DNA from: an uncultured Thermofilaceae archaeon
GTDB taxonomy: Archaea; Thermoproteota; Thermoprotei; Thermofilales; Thermofilaceae
DNA length: 49,803 nucleotides
Assembly (NCBI GenBank): GCA_938036345.1
Contig: CALHPJ010000008.1
Coordinates: forward strand, 1-49,803
Reading direction: 5' to 3'
The notes beneath the pieces were generated by a model, which was not told where the DNA came from, searched no databases, and was given only the letters and a program-made list of their open reading frames with translations. Position numbers and translations under genes: made by a program. Shown here piece after piece: positions 16,956 to 25,644 of the stretch (within the stretch, counting starts at the first letter, position 1; each line of letters begins with the position of its first letter).

Positions 16956-17870
16956 CTACCGGGCGACTATCCTCGAGTACAGCTCCCCCAAGCTGGCTGT
17001 CCGAATCTCGTAGCTCTCAACTAGGCCCCGCTCGGCAAGCCTAGCGAGGGCCACCTCAGCAGCCGCGTAGGCGCCCCCCTCGACGTGCAGAGTAAGGTAC
17101 CCGTCGCCCAGCTCCACGCTCTTAGCGAACTCCTCTTTAATGAGCTCTGAGGCCAGCAGCCTCAGGTCTCTAGCGGTGACAAAGTAGCGCGCCGGGACGC
17201 CGTACTTCCTGGCGAGTTCGCCCATTCCGCCGTGGTCAAGCACAACCCCCTCCTGCATGAACACAGCGTAGCTGCAGACCTCCTGGAGTTCCGGTATAAT
17301 GTGGCTCGATATCACGACAGTTGCCCCGAGCTCCTCCTGCAGCGCCTTGATGAGGTTCAGTATCTCCACCCTCGCGCCTGGGTCTAGGTTAGCTGTGGGC
17401 TCGTCTAGCAGCAGAAGCTCCGGGTCGCCGACCAAAGCAATCGCGATGCCCAGCCGCTGCAGATAGCCCCTCGAGAGGGAGCGCACCTTCGCCTCCGCGT
17501 ACTCGCTCAGCCCCGTTAAGCGCAGGAGCCTCCCCACCTCGCTTCGGGGAGCGCCCTTCATCCTAGCTATGTGCCGCAACAGCCTCCCCACCTTTTCATC
17601 AGGGGGGTAGAGGGGTTTTTCGTGGACTACCCCGACCCTCCTCCTAACCTCGGCCTCCTCCAGCCACGGGTCGTACCCGAAAACCTCTACCTCGCCTCCA
17701 TCCCTTTTAAGCAGGCCCAGCAGTATCTTTATGGTTGTCGTCTTACCGCTGCCGTTCGGCCCCAGCAATCCCGCGACAGCGCCCTCCGGGATGTGGAAGC
17801 TCACGTTACGCAGCGCCGCCACCTTACCGTACGACTTAGTTAAACCCCTGGCCACCACCACCGGCGACAT
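16956..17870 (-). CDS. ABC transporter ATPase
   Basis: The 304-residue ATPase shows Walker A (GPNGSGKTT), a signature with Arg in place of the second Gly (LSRGYLQRLG), Walker B (LLLLDEPTANLD) and the switch His (ISSHII). Like other ABC-2 exporters of the CcmA/NatA type it has a C-terminal extension of about 90 residues. ATG at 17870 lies about 30 bases below an AT-rich box (17897-17905), so the unit can be transcribed apart from the DUF58 gene 48 bases upstream. Confidence 0.92.
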   Translation of the reverse strand: MSPVVVARGLTKSYGKVAALRNVSFHIPEGAVAGLLGPNGSGKTTTIKILLGLLKRDGGEVEVFGYDPWLEEAEVRRRVGVVHEKPLYPPDEKVGRLLRHIARMKGAPRSEVGRLLRLTGLSEYAEAKVRSLSRGYLQRLGIAIALVGDPELLLLDEPTANLDPGARVEILNLIKALQEELGATVVISSHIIPELQEVCSYAVFMQEGVVLDHGGMGELARKYGVPARYFVTARDLRLLASELIKEEFAKSVELGDGYLTLHVEGGAYAAAEVALARLAERGLVESYEIRTASLGELYSRIVAR

Positions 17871-17918
17871 GGCACAGGCGCTCCTCGTGGCGATAAATTA
17901 AATCCTTTATGCCCAGCT

Positions 17919-18776
17919 CTAAGCGCCCGACCTCAAGGCGAGGTAGCTCACCAGCAGAGGGGTGAGCGGGGGCTCTACGCTGGCAGCGGGGACTTCGACG
18001 ATCGAGTGGCGCGGGGTAAGGCTTCTCACCAGCGCTACGTGCTTTCTCACCTCCGCGGAGAAACCCTCTATTGACTGGATGAGCAACGAGCCGAGCTCGG
18101 GCTCCGCTAGGGGTAGCCGCCACCTCCATCTGGCGAGTCTCCTCTCGCCCGGTGTAATGAACATGTAAAATTTCACGTTGCCCCCCGAGGCTAGGATGGC
18201 CTTGGCAATCCGAGGGTAACTGCCCGCACTGTTCGCGTAATCCGTGTATACAGCTAGAGGGATCCCCCTGGCGATGCTGGTGATCCCCCCCAGCGCGTCG
18301 CCCAAGTCGAGGGACCCCCGGGCCCCTCCTCCGCAAGCCGCTTTGAGCACCTCGACCACGGCGGCCGCAGGCCTCGAAAAACCTCTCACGCGCACTTTAT
18401 CGCTGAGGGTTAGCACGGCAACCTCGTCGCCCAGAGCCTCGGAAATCCTCGCGTGGAATGCCACTGTAAAGGCCAACGCTTCGAGCTTCCTCTTAAAGCC
18501 CATGGACGCGGTTAAATCCAGCAGGTACGCCAGGCGGACCTTCCTCTCCTCCCGGTACTCCCTGACGAAGAGCTTCTCGAGGCCGAGCCCGATCCTCGCC
18601 GACGCCCTCCAGTCGATCCTCCTGTAGTCGTCGCCCGAGCGGTACTCGCGGAGGTCCGCGTACTCCAGCCCAAGGCCCTTCACGCTAACTGGGTGCTCGC
18701 CGATGAGGAAGGACTCCGCCCGGGCCCTCCCGATAAGCGCGAACCTCCGCGCCCTTTTACAGGGGCCCTCGCTCAC
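17919..18776 (-). CDS. DUF58 (VWA-like) protein
   Basis: The protein carries the DUF58 signature GLEYADLREYRSGDDYRRIDWRAS early on, followed by a VWA-like fold with LLDLTASM. DUF58 proteins are regularly encoded with MoxR ATPases and VWA proteins. At 285 residues it lacks the N-terminal membrane helices of many bacterial members, so it is probably cytosolic. GTG at 18776 overlaps the preceding stop as GTGA and is preferred over an upstream in-frame start at 18818, which would overlap that gene by 46 bases. Its MoxR partner lies at 19683-20732 on the other strand. Confidence 0.88.
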   Translation of the reverse strand: MSEGPCKRARRFALIGRARAESFLIGEHPVSVKGLGLEYADLREYRSGDDYRRIDWRASARIGLGLEKLFVREYREERKVRLAYLLDLTASMGFKRKLEALAFTVAFHARISEALGDEVAVLTLSDKVRVRGFSRPAAAVVEVLKAACGGGARGSLDLGDALGGITSIARGIPLAVYTDYANSAGSYPRIAKAILASGGNVKFYMFITPGERRLARWRWRLPLAEPELGSLLIQSIEGFSAEVRKHVALVRSLTPRHSIVEVPAASVEPPLTPLLVSYLALRSGA

Positions 18777-19603
18777 TCGGTTATCACCGCGTCGCCAACG
18801 CGGAGCACCGAGCTCCACGGGATGTCGACAACGTCCTTCGACTCGACCGTGTGCTTGGCTAAGAGCTCCAGTGCCTCCTCCGAGCCCAGCTCCTCGACAA
18901 GCCTGGCGGCTCTTTCGGCATCGGCTCCCTTAAGCCTCGGGTTGCTGTAGGGGTCGATCTCCCCCGCCAACCTCTCGGCTAGCCCGTCCTGCCCCCTGCG
19001 CCTCAGCGCGGTTGTGAACGCTAGCCACTTCACCTCCCTGTCTCCGCCTGACCGGGCTACCCTCAGCCCGATGCCCCCGATTCCAACTACGACCCCCTCC
19101 ACCACGCCGACTATGCCGTTGGAGACGCTGAGGACCATCTTCCCCCTTACCTCCTCCCTCTTAGGCCACTTCGCCGGGGGCCTGGGTCGCCAGCCTCGGA
19201 ACTCGGCCTCCCTCGGCGTGGCTAGGAGTAGCACCTTTAGCTCCCCGAAGGGGGCCACGTTCCTCGAGTCGAACCAGAGTATCTCCTCTACGGGGACGCG
19301 CGCCTTCAGCAGGGAGACCTCCCTATCGACGACCCTGCTCGGGATATCCACACCCAGCTCCCGGCCCAGCGAGACGAGCTCCTCCAGCGTAGCGTTCCCG
19401 GTCTGTAGCCCCAGCCTCGCCAAGTCAGAGGACAGCCTCTCGGCATCCACCGCGACATCCCCGATCCTCCTCCTTACGTAGACTTCTATGAAGGCGCCAT
19501 CCTCGAGGAACACCAACCCCCCGGCTTCGCCGTAAAGCAAGCCCTCGCAGTCGTAGACTTTAGCCCCCCGAAGCTCCTCCTCGGCGTAGAACTTCCTAAC
19601 CAT
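18773..19603 (-). CDS. PRC-barrel-like repeat protein
   Basis: The 276-residue soluble protein appears to contain PRC-barrel-like beta units. The first is near residues 13-45 (GAKVYDCEGLLYGEAGGLVF), one is in the middle, and the C-terminal end IPWSSVLRVGDAVI is typical of the family. PRC-barrels act in RNA processing, photosynthetic complexes and CdvA-like cell-division proteins; the role here is unknown. It is cotranscribed with DUF58 (GTGA overlap) and divergent from the MoxR gene, with a TATA-like box at 19630-19635 for this strand. The genetic link suggests it belongs to the MoxR/VWA system. Confidence 0.65.
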   Translation of the reverse strand: MVRKFYAEEELRGAKVYDCEGLLYGEAGGLVFLEDGAFIEVYVRRRIGDVAVDAERLSSDLARLGLQTGNATLEELVSLGRELGVDIPSRVVDREVSLLKARVPVEEILWFDSRNVAPFGELKVLLLATPREAEFRGWRPRPPAKWPKREEVRGKMVLSVSNGIVGVVEGVVVGIGGIGLRVARSGGDREVKWLAFTTALRRRGQDGLAERLAGEIDPYSNPRLKGADAERAARLVEELGSEEALELLAKHTVESKDVVDIPWSSVLRVGDAVITE

Positions 19604-19629
19604 AACCCCAGGTACCCGTGGCTCCGAAG

Positions 19630-19659
19630 TTTATCTGTTTCGCAAGCTAAAACATATAA
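19630..19659. promoter_or_regulatory. divergent promoters of MoxR and PRC/DUF58 units
   Basis: Two TATA-like boxes share this short gap. The box catataa (19653-19659) lies 27 bases before the GTG at 19683 of the plus-strand MoxR gene. The box gataaa read on the minus strand (19630-19635) lies 29 bases before the ATG at 19603. The closeness would allow both units to be controlled together. Confidence 0.5.
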
Positions 19660-19682
19660 CCCAAGCTTTGACTGCGTGCCCC

Positions 19683-20732
19683 GTGGGCTTCGCGGACGCG
19701 GTTAAGCCGGCTTCAAAGATCCTAAACTCGCTCGACAGGGCTGTTGTGGGGTACGCGCGCGAGAAGCGCCTAATTCTCGCCTCGCTGATCTCAGGGGGCC
19801 ACGTCCTCCTCGAGGGCGTCCCCGGCATCGCGAAGACTACGCTCATCAAAGCGCTTGCGAGAACTTTAGGCTTGCTCGGCGCTGAAATGCGCGTGAACGG
19901 CATCCCCTTTAAGGGTTTCTCAAGAATCCAGCTGACCCCCGACCTGATGCCGTCTGACATCACTGGGAGCCTCGTCTACAACCCCCTAACGCGGGACTTC
20001 GAGGTGAGGTACGGCCCGGTTTTCGCTTACATGCTGCTGGCCGACGAGATTAACCGGGCGACGCCGAGGACGCAGAGCGCCCTGCTGGAGGCGATGCAGG
20101 AGCGGCAGGTGACCATCGGGAGGGAGACGTACAGGCTCGAGTTCAGGGAGGTGGGGAAGTTCTTCTTCGTCGCCGCGACGCAGAACCCCGTGGAGCAGGA
20201 GGGTACCTACCCGCTGCCTGAAGCCCAGCTGGACCGCTTCACCACCCGAGTGGTTATAGGCTACCCGAGCACGCTGGAGGAGGAGAGGTCGGTTCTGAGG
20301 CTCCACGCCTACAGGCTGGCCGAGCCCCTCGAGGAGCTGGAGCCAATCGTTGAGCCCAGCTGGGTAGTTGACGCTCAGCAGTGCTCGGCGGAGCGCGTCA
20401 AGGTCGACGACGAGGTGCTGAACTACGTTGCGGTGCTGATCAGGCTCACTAGGCCCGAGGTCAACCGGGTGGCCGCCGATTACTTCGAGCTCGGCGCGAG
20501 CCCCAGGGCCGGCATCACGCTGCTCAGAATGGCGAAGGCCTGGGCCTTCCTCGATGGCAGGGACTACGTAACCAGGCGCGACGTGGACGACGTGCTGTTC
20601 GCGGTTCTAAACCACAGGGTTATACCCAGGCTTGACCAGGTCGTAGAGTACGAGGAGAGGCACGGCCGGTACGCGGCCAGGTACATGGTCGTAGCGGACG
20701 GGCTTGAGGCTGTCAGGAAAGGGGCGGTGTAG
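19683..20732 (+). CDS. MoxR-family AAA+ ATPase
   Basis: The 349-residue ATPase has Walker A (GVPGIAKTT), Walker B (MLLADEINRA), sensor 1 (AATQNPVEQEGTYPLPEAQLDRF) and the C-terminal lid domain, as in MoxR proteins. These act as chaperones that load metal or cofactors or mature protein complexes together with VWA proteins. GTG at 19683 is chosen since it lies 27 bases below the TATA box; the TTG at 19668 would add five residues. The partner DUF58 and VWA genes lie on the other side of the divergent promoter and 4-7 kb to the left. Confidence 0.93.
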   Translation: MGFADAVKPASKILNSLDRAVVGYAREKRLILASLISGGHVLLEGVPGIAKTTLIKALARTLGLLGAEMRVNGIPFKGFSRIQLTPDLMPSDITGSLVYNPLTRDFEVRYGPVFAYMLLADEINRATPRTQSALLEAMQERQVTIGRETYRLEFREVGKFFFVAATQNPVEQEGTYPLPEAQLDRFTTRVVIGYPSTLEEERSVLRLHAYRLAEPLEELEPIVEPSWVVDAQQCSAERVKVDDEVLNYVAVLIRLTRPEVNRVAADYFELGASPRAGITLLRMAKAWAFLDGRDYVTRRDVDDVLFAVLNHRVIPRLDQVVEYEERHGRYAARYMVVADGLEAVRKGAV

Positions 20733-20757
20733 CGGACGACCGTCGCCTTAGCCGGCC

Positions 20758-21483
20758 CTATATCAGCTGTGCCGCCCGCAGTGCTTCCCGAAGGTGGAGC
20801 GCGACCGGCGTTCTCACCAGCTTATCCGGTTGCCCGATCACCTCCTCGAGCTCGGGGTAGTAGGGCAGCCACCCCAGGTACCTTACCCCCCACTCTTCCG
20901 CGCTTCGGCGGACCGCGTCGCTTCCGTACCCGAAGTTCTCCACGAGGCCTAAAACCGGCGTTCGAAGCTCGCGGAGGAGCTTCACCAGCCTCGACACGGT
21001 TGCCAGGGAAAGCCTCGAGGGGGTGGTGACTACCAGCGCCTCGGCTCTCTTCGTGAGCCTGAGGGTGTCGAGCACCTCCTCTCCCGTTCCAGGCGGCGAG
21101 TCGATGAACAGCACGTCCAGATTGCCCCAGATGGTCACTGCGAGCAGCTCGAGTAGGGCATCTGTGACCTCCTCCCCCCTTAGCGGCAGCGGTTGCCCCT
21201 CGGCGAAGAAATTGAGGGACATCAGCTTCACACCCGCCACCACCGGGGGAGTGAGCCCTCTCTCCTCCACTGGTTTCACGCCGCTGGCGCCGAGAATGGT
21301 GTGGCAGGAGGGCCCGTGGAAGTCTATGTCCAGCAGGCCTACGCGAAGTCCCTCCCTGGCGGCCAGCAGTGACGAAAGCGATGCTACCAGGCTCTTGCCC
21401 ACCCCACCTTTCCCGCTGCAGACTAGGACAACCCTGGCCACTCCCTTCAATCGCTCGTCAACGATCGCCGCCCTCGGATCCAA
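20758..21483 (-). CDS. hypB: Mrp/MinD-type HypB ATPase (nickel insertion)
   Basis: The 241-residue P-loop ATPase has the deviant Walker A SGKGGVGKS and the switch region DIDFHGPS. The CxxC motif that carries the iron-sulfur cluster in Mrp/ApbC scaffold proteins is missing, as in the archaeal MinD-type HypB shown in Thermococcus to work with HypA in nickel delivery. The gene follows hypA directly. TTG at 21483, three bases past the HypA stop, gives the N-terminus LDPRAAIVDERLKGV, which fits this family; a longer open frame into hypA is not believable. No hydrogenase genes are in the window. Confidence 0.8.
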   Translation of the reverse strand: MDPRAAIVDERLKGVARVVLVCSGKGGVGKSLVASLSSLLAAREGLRVGLLDIDFHGPSCHTILGASGVKPVEERGLTPPVVAGVKLMSLNFFAEGQPLPLRGEEVTDALLELLAVTIWGNLDVLFIDSPPGTGEEVLDTLRLTKRAEALVVTTPSRLSLATVSRLVKLLRELRTPVLGLVENFGYGSDAVRRSAEEWGVRYLGWLPYYPELEEVIGQPDKLVRTPVALHLREALRAAQLI

Positions 21484-21485
21484 CC

Positions 21486-21881
21486 TCAGCCACCCAGCTT
21501 CACGTCCTTTATCCAAACCCCGCGGCCGCGCACAATGCGGAAGTCGGGGCTGCCGCACCTGGGACACCGGATGAAGGCGTGCGCGAGCTCGGGTACGTAG
21601 TGTATCGCCTCCCTCTCCTCCTCGCTGAGCCCGGAGCTGCCGAACTCCCACCTGTACTCGCAGGTCGAGCACTCAAGCTCAGCCGGCTCTTTCTCGATGA
21701 GGAGGAGCGAGCTCTCCAGCTTGGTACTCTTCTTCAGCTCGTTGAGCGCGAATGTTAAAATCTCGATGTCAACGCCCTGCAGCTCACCCACGGCGATGAC
21801 CGCGCTCGAGACCGGCGCCTCCCTAGCCACCTCCTCCAGCCTTTTGACAATCGCCTCCGCTAAGGCCCACTCGTGAACCAC
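21486..21881 (-). CDS. hypA: HypA-like hydrogenase nickel chaperone
   Basis: HypA delivers nickel to [NiFe]-hydrogenase. The 131-residue protein has the family fold and two zinc-binding CxxC pairs (CSTC near residue 71 and CPRC near residue 104), with the archaeal-type insert between them. The nickel site is normally Met1-His2-Glu3. Here the start GTG gives Met-Val-His-Glu, one residue longer, and no other start codon lies between. The TATA-like box at 21903-21909 is 25 bases upstream, which supports this start. The downstream MinD-type HypB completes the pair. Confidence 0.85.
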   Translation of the reverse strand: MVHEWALAEAIVKRLEEVAREAPVSSAVIAVGELQGVDIEILTFALNELKKSTKLESSLLLIEKEPAELECSTCEYRWEFGSSGLSEEEREAIHYVPELAHAFIRCPRCGSPDFRIVRGRGVWIKDVKLGG

Positions 21882-21968
21882 AGGGGGTGCTGGCCCAAGG
21901 GCTTAAAAATCGATTTGGGTTAGACGCGGTACGGGAAAAGCTTATACAAGGCGCTCTACCGTGTCGTT

Positions 21969-23357
21969 GTGCACGAGGACTTGGCAAACCGTGCGCTGGC
22001 AGCCGCCTCCAAGTGGGGCGCCTCGTTCGCCGAGCTGAGGTTCGAGGATACAGTCAGGGAGCTCATCGTGTACGTGAACGGGAGGATAGTCTCGCAAAGC
22101 TACCAGAGGCTGAGGGGCGCCGGCGTGAGGGTGCTACTGAACGGGAGCTTTGGGTTTGCCTCGACGCACGACCTCAGCTTGAACGGGCTAACCTCAGCCG
22201 TTGAGGAGGCCGTTAAGGCAGCCCGGGCCATTGGCGAAGGCGGAAAGAGGGTCGCCGGCGAGGTGAAACCAGGCCGCTACCCGGTGAGCAACGTGGTGAA
22301 GCACCCATCCAAGGTCGGCGTAGAGGAGAAGCTGGAGTTTATCAAGAGGGCGTACGAGACGGCGAAGAGCGGCGGCGCCTCCTCCGTCACCGTGAGGTTC
22401 GGCGCCTACTACGGGAGCATCGAGCTCTACACGAGCGAGGGCGTGAAGGTAGTGTCCGAGAGGCTTGTCACGGGCCTCTCCACATCCGTCGTGCTGAGAG
22501 AGGGGGGAAGCGTCGGCGACGGCTTTGAAACCTGCGGCAGCTCCCGGGGGCTCGAAGCCTACGTAGGCGAGAATGCGCCAGAGGCGGCGGCGGAGCGCGC
22601 CTTGTCAATGGCCAGGGATTCGCTCAAGGCCAGGAGACCCCCAGCTGGGGAGCTGACGGTGATCACTCGCCCGGAGCTCGCGGGGGTCTTCGCGCACGAA
22701 AGCTTTGGCCACCTCACGGAGGGGGAGGGGATATACACGGGTGTGAGCCCGCTGGCCGGGCGCCTGGGGGAGAAGATAGCAAGCGACGCCGTAACGATCA
22801 TCGACGCGGGGGTCGACGAGCGGGGAGGGGTGTTCCTCCCGGTCGACGATGAGGGTATACCGACAGCGAGAACAGTCCTGATCGAGCGCGGCTTGCTGAG
22901 GGGTTACCTGCACAGCAGGGAAACCGCGGCGCTCCTGGGCACGGCGCCCACGGGGAACGGCAGGGCTCAGGACTTCCAGCACGAGCCGATTGTGCGCATG
23001 CGGAACACGTTCTTCGAGGCTGGCGACTGGAGCGAGGAGGAGATAATACGCGACACGAGACTCGGGTTGCTTCTGGATAAGCCAAGGGGTGGCCAGGTGG
23101 AGGAGGACGGCACGTTCACGTTTAACGCGAGCATCGGGTACGTAATTGAGAACGGTGAAGTGAAGGAGCCGGTGAAGGACGTGGTTCTCGCCGGGAACAT
23201 TCTGGAGATGCTCAAGCACGTGGACGCGGCGTCGAAAACCGTTTCGATATTCACAAGCCCGTTCGGCGGGTGCGGGAAAATGGGGCAGATGGTGCACGTG
23301 GGGGTCGGCGGCCCAACTTTAAGGACCAAGCTCCTAGTGGGGGGTGAGGCGAGATGA
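21969..23357 (+). CDS. tldD: TldD, metalloprotease subunit
   Basis: TldD/TldE is a two-subunit metalloprotease that degrades small peptides and unfolded or modified peptide products. This 462-residue subunit carries the zinc motif HExxxH at His243-Glu244-His248 (HESFGH) and the glycine-rich family core after it. GTG at 21969 lies 24 bases below the box ttatac (21942-21947), so the mRNA is probably leaderless. It overlaps the TldE gene by four bases. It is divergent from hypA, with about 90 bases between the two starts. Confidence 0.95.
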   Translation: MHEDLANRALAAASKWGASFAELRFEDTVRELIVYVNGRIVSQSYQRLRGAGVRVLLNGSFGFASTHDLSLNGLTSAVEEAVKAARAIGEGGKRVAGEVKPGRYPVSNVVKHPSKVGVEEKLEFIKRAYETAKSGGASSVTVRFGAYYGSIELYTSEGVKVVSERLVTGLSTSVVLREGGSVGDGFETCGSSRGLEAYVGENAPEAAAERALSMARDSLKARRPPAGELTVITRPELAGVFAHESFGHLTEGEGIYTGVSPLAGRLGEKIASDAVTIIDAGVDERGGVFLPVDDEGIPTARTVLIERGLLRGYLHSRETAALLGTAPTGNGRAQDFQHEPIVRMRNTFFEAGDWSEEEIIRDTRLGLLLDKPRGGQVEEDGTFTFNASIGYVIENGEVKEPVKDVVLAGNILEMLKHVDAASKTVSIFTSPFGGCGKMGQMVHVGVGGPTLRTKLLVGGEAR

Positions 23358-24664
23358 GCGATCTGCTACCACTAGCCGAGTGGGGTGTTAAAAGGGCCTT
23401 AGAGCTTGGAGCGGGAGAAGCCGAGGTATACGCCTCCACCTCTGCTGGGAAGTACATTCGCTCCGAGGGTGTGCACCTGAAGGCGTCAGCGTCCAGCGCA
23501 GCCCAGGTGGAGGTCAGGGTGGCTGTCGGGAAGCGCGTCGCCGCAGCCGCGGCGAGCTCCCTGGATAAGGAGGTGCTCGAAGACGTAATCAGGAGAGTGG
23601 TTGAGCTAGCTTCTAAAGCTGAGGAGGACCCGCACTGGGGCGGGTTACCCGACCCGGAGCCCGCTACACACGGCTGGATCGGCTTCGACGAGGGCGTAGC
23701 CACGGCTGAGCTCAGCTGGCTCTCTGAGCTAGCTAGGCAGCTCATCGGCGAGGCGCAAGCCGACCCCAGGATAAGGGTTTCGGGAACCGGCGTGGGGGCG
23801 AGTTACAGGCAAACCGCTATTGCCAATTCGAGGAACGTCGCTGTAGAGGAGCGGGGTACACTCTTCTCCGCCTGGCTTTACCTGAAAGCCGGGGAGGGAA
23901 CCGGCGGCGCAAGCATCGCATCCCGCTCGCTCACCACGAACCTGTACCCTGTGGTTGAGAGGGCCGTCAAGTACGCCGTCGACGCCTCGCGGGCTACGAA
24001 GCTCGGCGAGTCGCTTAAGGCTTCAGTGCTGTTCCGGGCTGAGCCCTTCGCGGAACTCCTATCGGCGCTCCTAGTCCCAGCGTTCAGCGCGATGAACGTC
24101 CTCGAGGGATTCAGCCCGCTTGCCAACAAGCTGGGCCATAACGTGCTCGGCAGCGTAACTGTACTGGATGACGGAACAATGCCAGGCGGCCTTTCAACGA
24201 GCCTGTTTGACGAGGAGGGGGTACCGCGGAGGAAAACCCTTCTAGTGGAGAAGGGGGTTCTGAGGGGCTACCTGCACAACACCTACACCGCCCGCAGGAT
24301 GGGGGTTCGCAGCACCGGTAACGCAGCGAGGGCGAGGGGCGGCATGGGGGTTGGAAGGTCCAACCTCGTAGTGGTCGGAGGCTCTTTCCCTGAGAGGGAC
24401 CTCGAGAGCGAGGCGAAGGTCGTCGTGGAAGGGGGGCTGCTCAGCGTTCACACGGTAAACCCGATCTCCGGGAACTTTAGCGTCGTCGCCTCCAACCCCT
24501 ACGTAGTGAGGGACGGGGAGCTCACAGCGATCAAGCCGGTCGCCGTTAGCGGCAACATTTACCAGCTCGCACCCGGCATAAAGCTCGCTCGGAGAGTGAA
24601 GGACACGTACACCGGCATCTACACGCCCGACGCGCTAATCGAAGGCGTAACGGTTTCGGGCTGA
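23354..24664 (+). CDS. TldE/PmbA, non-catalytic partner of TldD
   Basis: This 436-residue protein is homologous to TldD over its length but lacks the HExxxH zinc motif, as expected for TldE (PmbA). It shows the shared C-terminal pattern (SVTVLDDGTMPGG, LLVEKGVLRGYLHNTYTARR, NPISGNFSV). Its ATG overlaps the TldD stop and a purine-rich GGTGAGGCGAG lies just before it. The two proteins form the heterodimeric protease in the cytosol. Confidence 0.93.
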   Translation: MSDLLPLAEWGVKRALELGAGEAEVYASTSAGKYIRSEGVHLKASASSAAQVEVRVAVGKRVAAAAASSLDKEVLEDVIRRVVELASKAEEDPHWGGLPDPEPATHGWIGFDEGVATAELSWLSELARQLIGEAQADPRIRVSGTGVGASYRQTAIANSRNVAVEERGTLFSAWLYLKAGEGTGGASIASRSLTTNLYPVVERAVKYAVDASRATKLGESLKASVLFRAEPFAELLSALLVPAFSAMNVLEGFSPLANKLGHNVLGSVTVLDDGTMPGGLSTSLFDEEGVPRRKTLLVEKGVLRGYLHNTYTARRMGVRSTGNAARARGGMGVGRSNLVVVGGSFPERDLESEAKVVVEGGLLSVHTVNPISGNFSVVASNPYVVRDGELTAIKPVAVSGNIYQLAPGIKLARRVKDTYTGIYTPDALIEGVTVSG

Positions 24665-24851
24665 AGCTTAGGCCGGGTTTTCGCCGGCGAAGCATTCAAA
24701 AGTTTTTGAATCGTCCCTCAATGGGGTGCTGCGCGGCTTCGGTTGAGCCCCACGCAGCTTCTGCTTACCTGAATGCTTTATCGAGCGGTAAAATGGTTCC
24801 CTACGCATGGTTCCCGGATGTGGGCCGAGGAGGGCCCGTGAAGGCGGAAGC

Positions 24852-25557
24852 TTGTACGACGACTTTGAGGAGATGGGCGGCTGCTGGAATTACAGGTAAG
24901 GATAACTTTGCCGGCTTCGAGCACGGGGGGAGCGTTATCCGCCTTTGGATGGGGCCTACGGAGGCGCTCTATTACTCGAATGCCGAGCTTTCCGATGGGC
25001 TTTTCGACGAGCTGCCCTGGTAGAGGAGGATATTTGAGGCTAAAGTGGGGCTAAGTTCCCTTCACTACGGCAGCGCCGGCTGGGGCTTCTGGAATCACAC
25101 GATGGCTTTCGACTCGTGTATGCCAATTTGGTTTATCCACTTCAAAGCCGCGGACCCTACGTGTTTCAGGGATTCTTCGCACAGGTTAGGAACCACTTCT
25201 ACCCTTTGAAGCTCTACCGCGGATCCCTGTTCCTGGCCAGCGCGGTTTCAAAGCTGAGCGGGGGTAGAGTGGGGGTTTAATCCACTCTGCGAAGCCCGCT
25301 GCGCAGGATCTCGACTTGACGGAGTGGCATGTCAATAAGATCGATTGGGGGGAAGCTGGGTTTACTTCTACATAGATGGGAGGCCCGTGGCGCGGCTCCC
25401 AAACGTGGGTTACGAGTCCAGAACGAGAGCAGATCTCTGGATTGACAACGCTGTATTCGGGTACAGCAGGCGGGACGCGGGTAGGGTTTACAGGCATCTA
25501 ACTCAGGAGAACCGATCAAAAACGTACTTGGATGCAGACTACGCTAAAGTGCACTAA
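24852..25557 (+). pseudogene. decayed concanavalin-like glucanase (GH16-like) gene
   Basis: Pieces of one protein can be read in all three plus-strand frames in the right order: LYDDFEEMGGCWNYR (24852-24896), a stretch from about 24898 with RLWMGPTEALYYSNAELSDG, an in-frame TAG at 25021, HYGSAGWGFWNHTM, then GPYVFQGFFAQV from 25152, LDLTEWHVNKIDWG from about 25310, and WVYFYIDGRPVARLPN to a stop at 25557. This needs at least four frameshifts and one stop. Beta-sandwich patterns such as TEWHVNKIDW followed by YFYIDG suggest a GH16/LamG-like enzyme or binding protein. One shift lies in a G run at about 25357-25362. No intact start is visible. Confidence 0.7.
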
Positions 25558-25644
25558 GCCGGCATCTCCGCGGTGCCCGGCCTAAGTGCAGCCAGTACGG
25601 AGCCCATGGCAAAGCAATAATACCTGCGGTACAGCCCCTTCTCC

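Noticed and set aside
21484-21672. N-terminal extension of the MinD-type HypB frame into hypA
   Set aside because: It would overlap the conserved HypA zinc region by about 190 bases and its residues look like shadow sequence; TTG at 21483 gives the expected N-terminus.
24706-25023. Stand-alone 105-residue protein
   Set aside because: Its second half is clearly a fragment of the decayed glucanase-like gene that continues in other frames, so it is part of a pseudogene.
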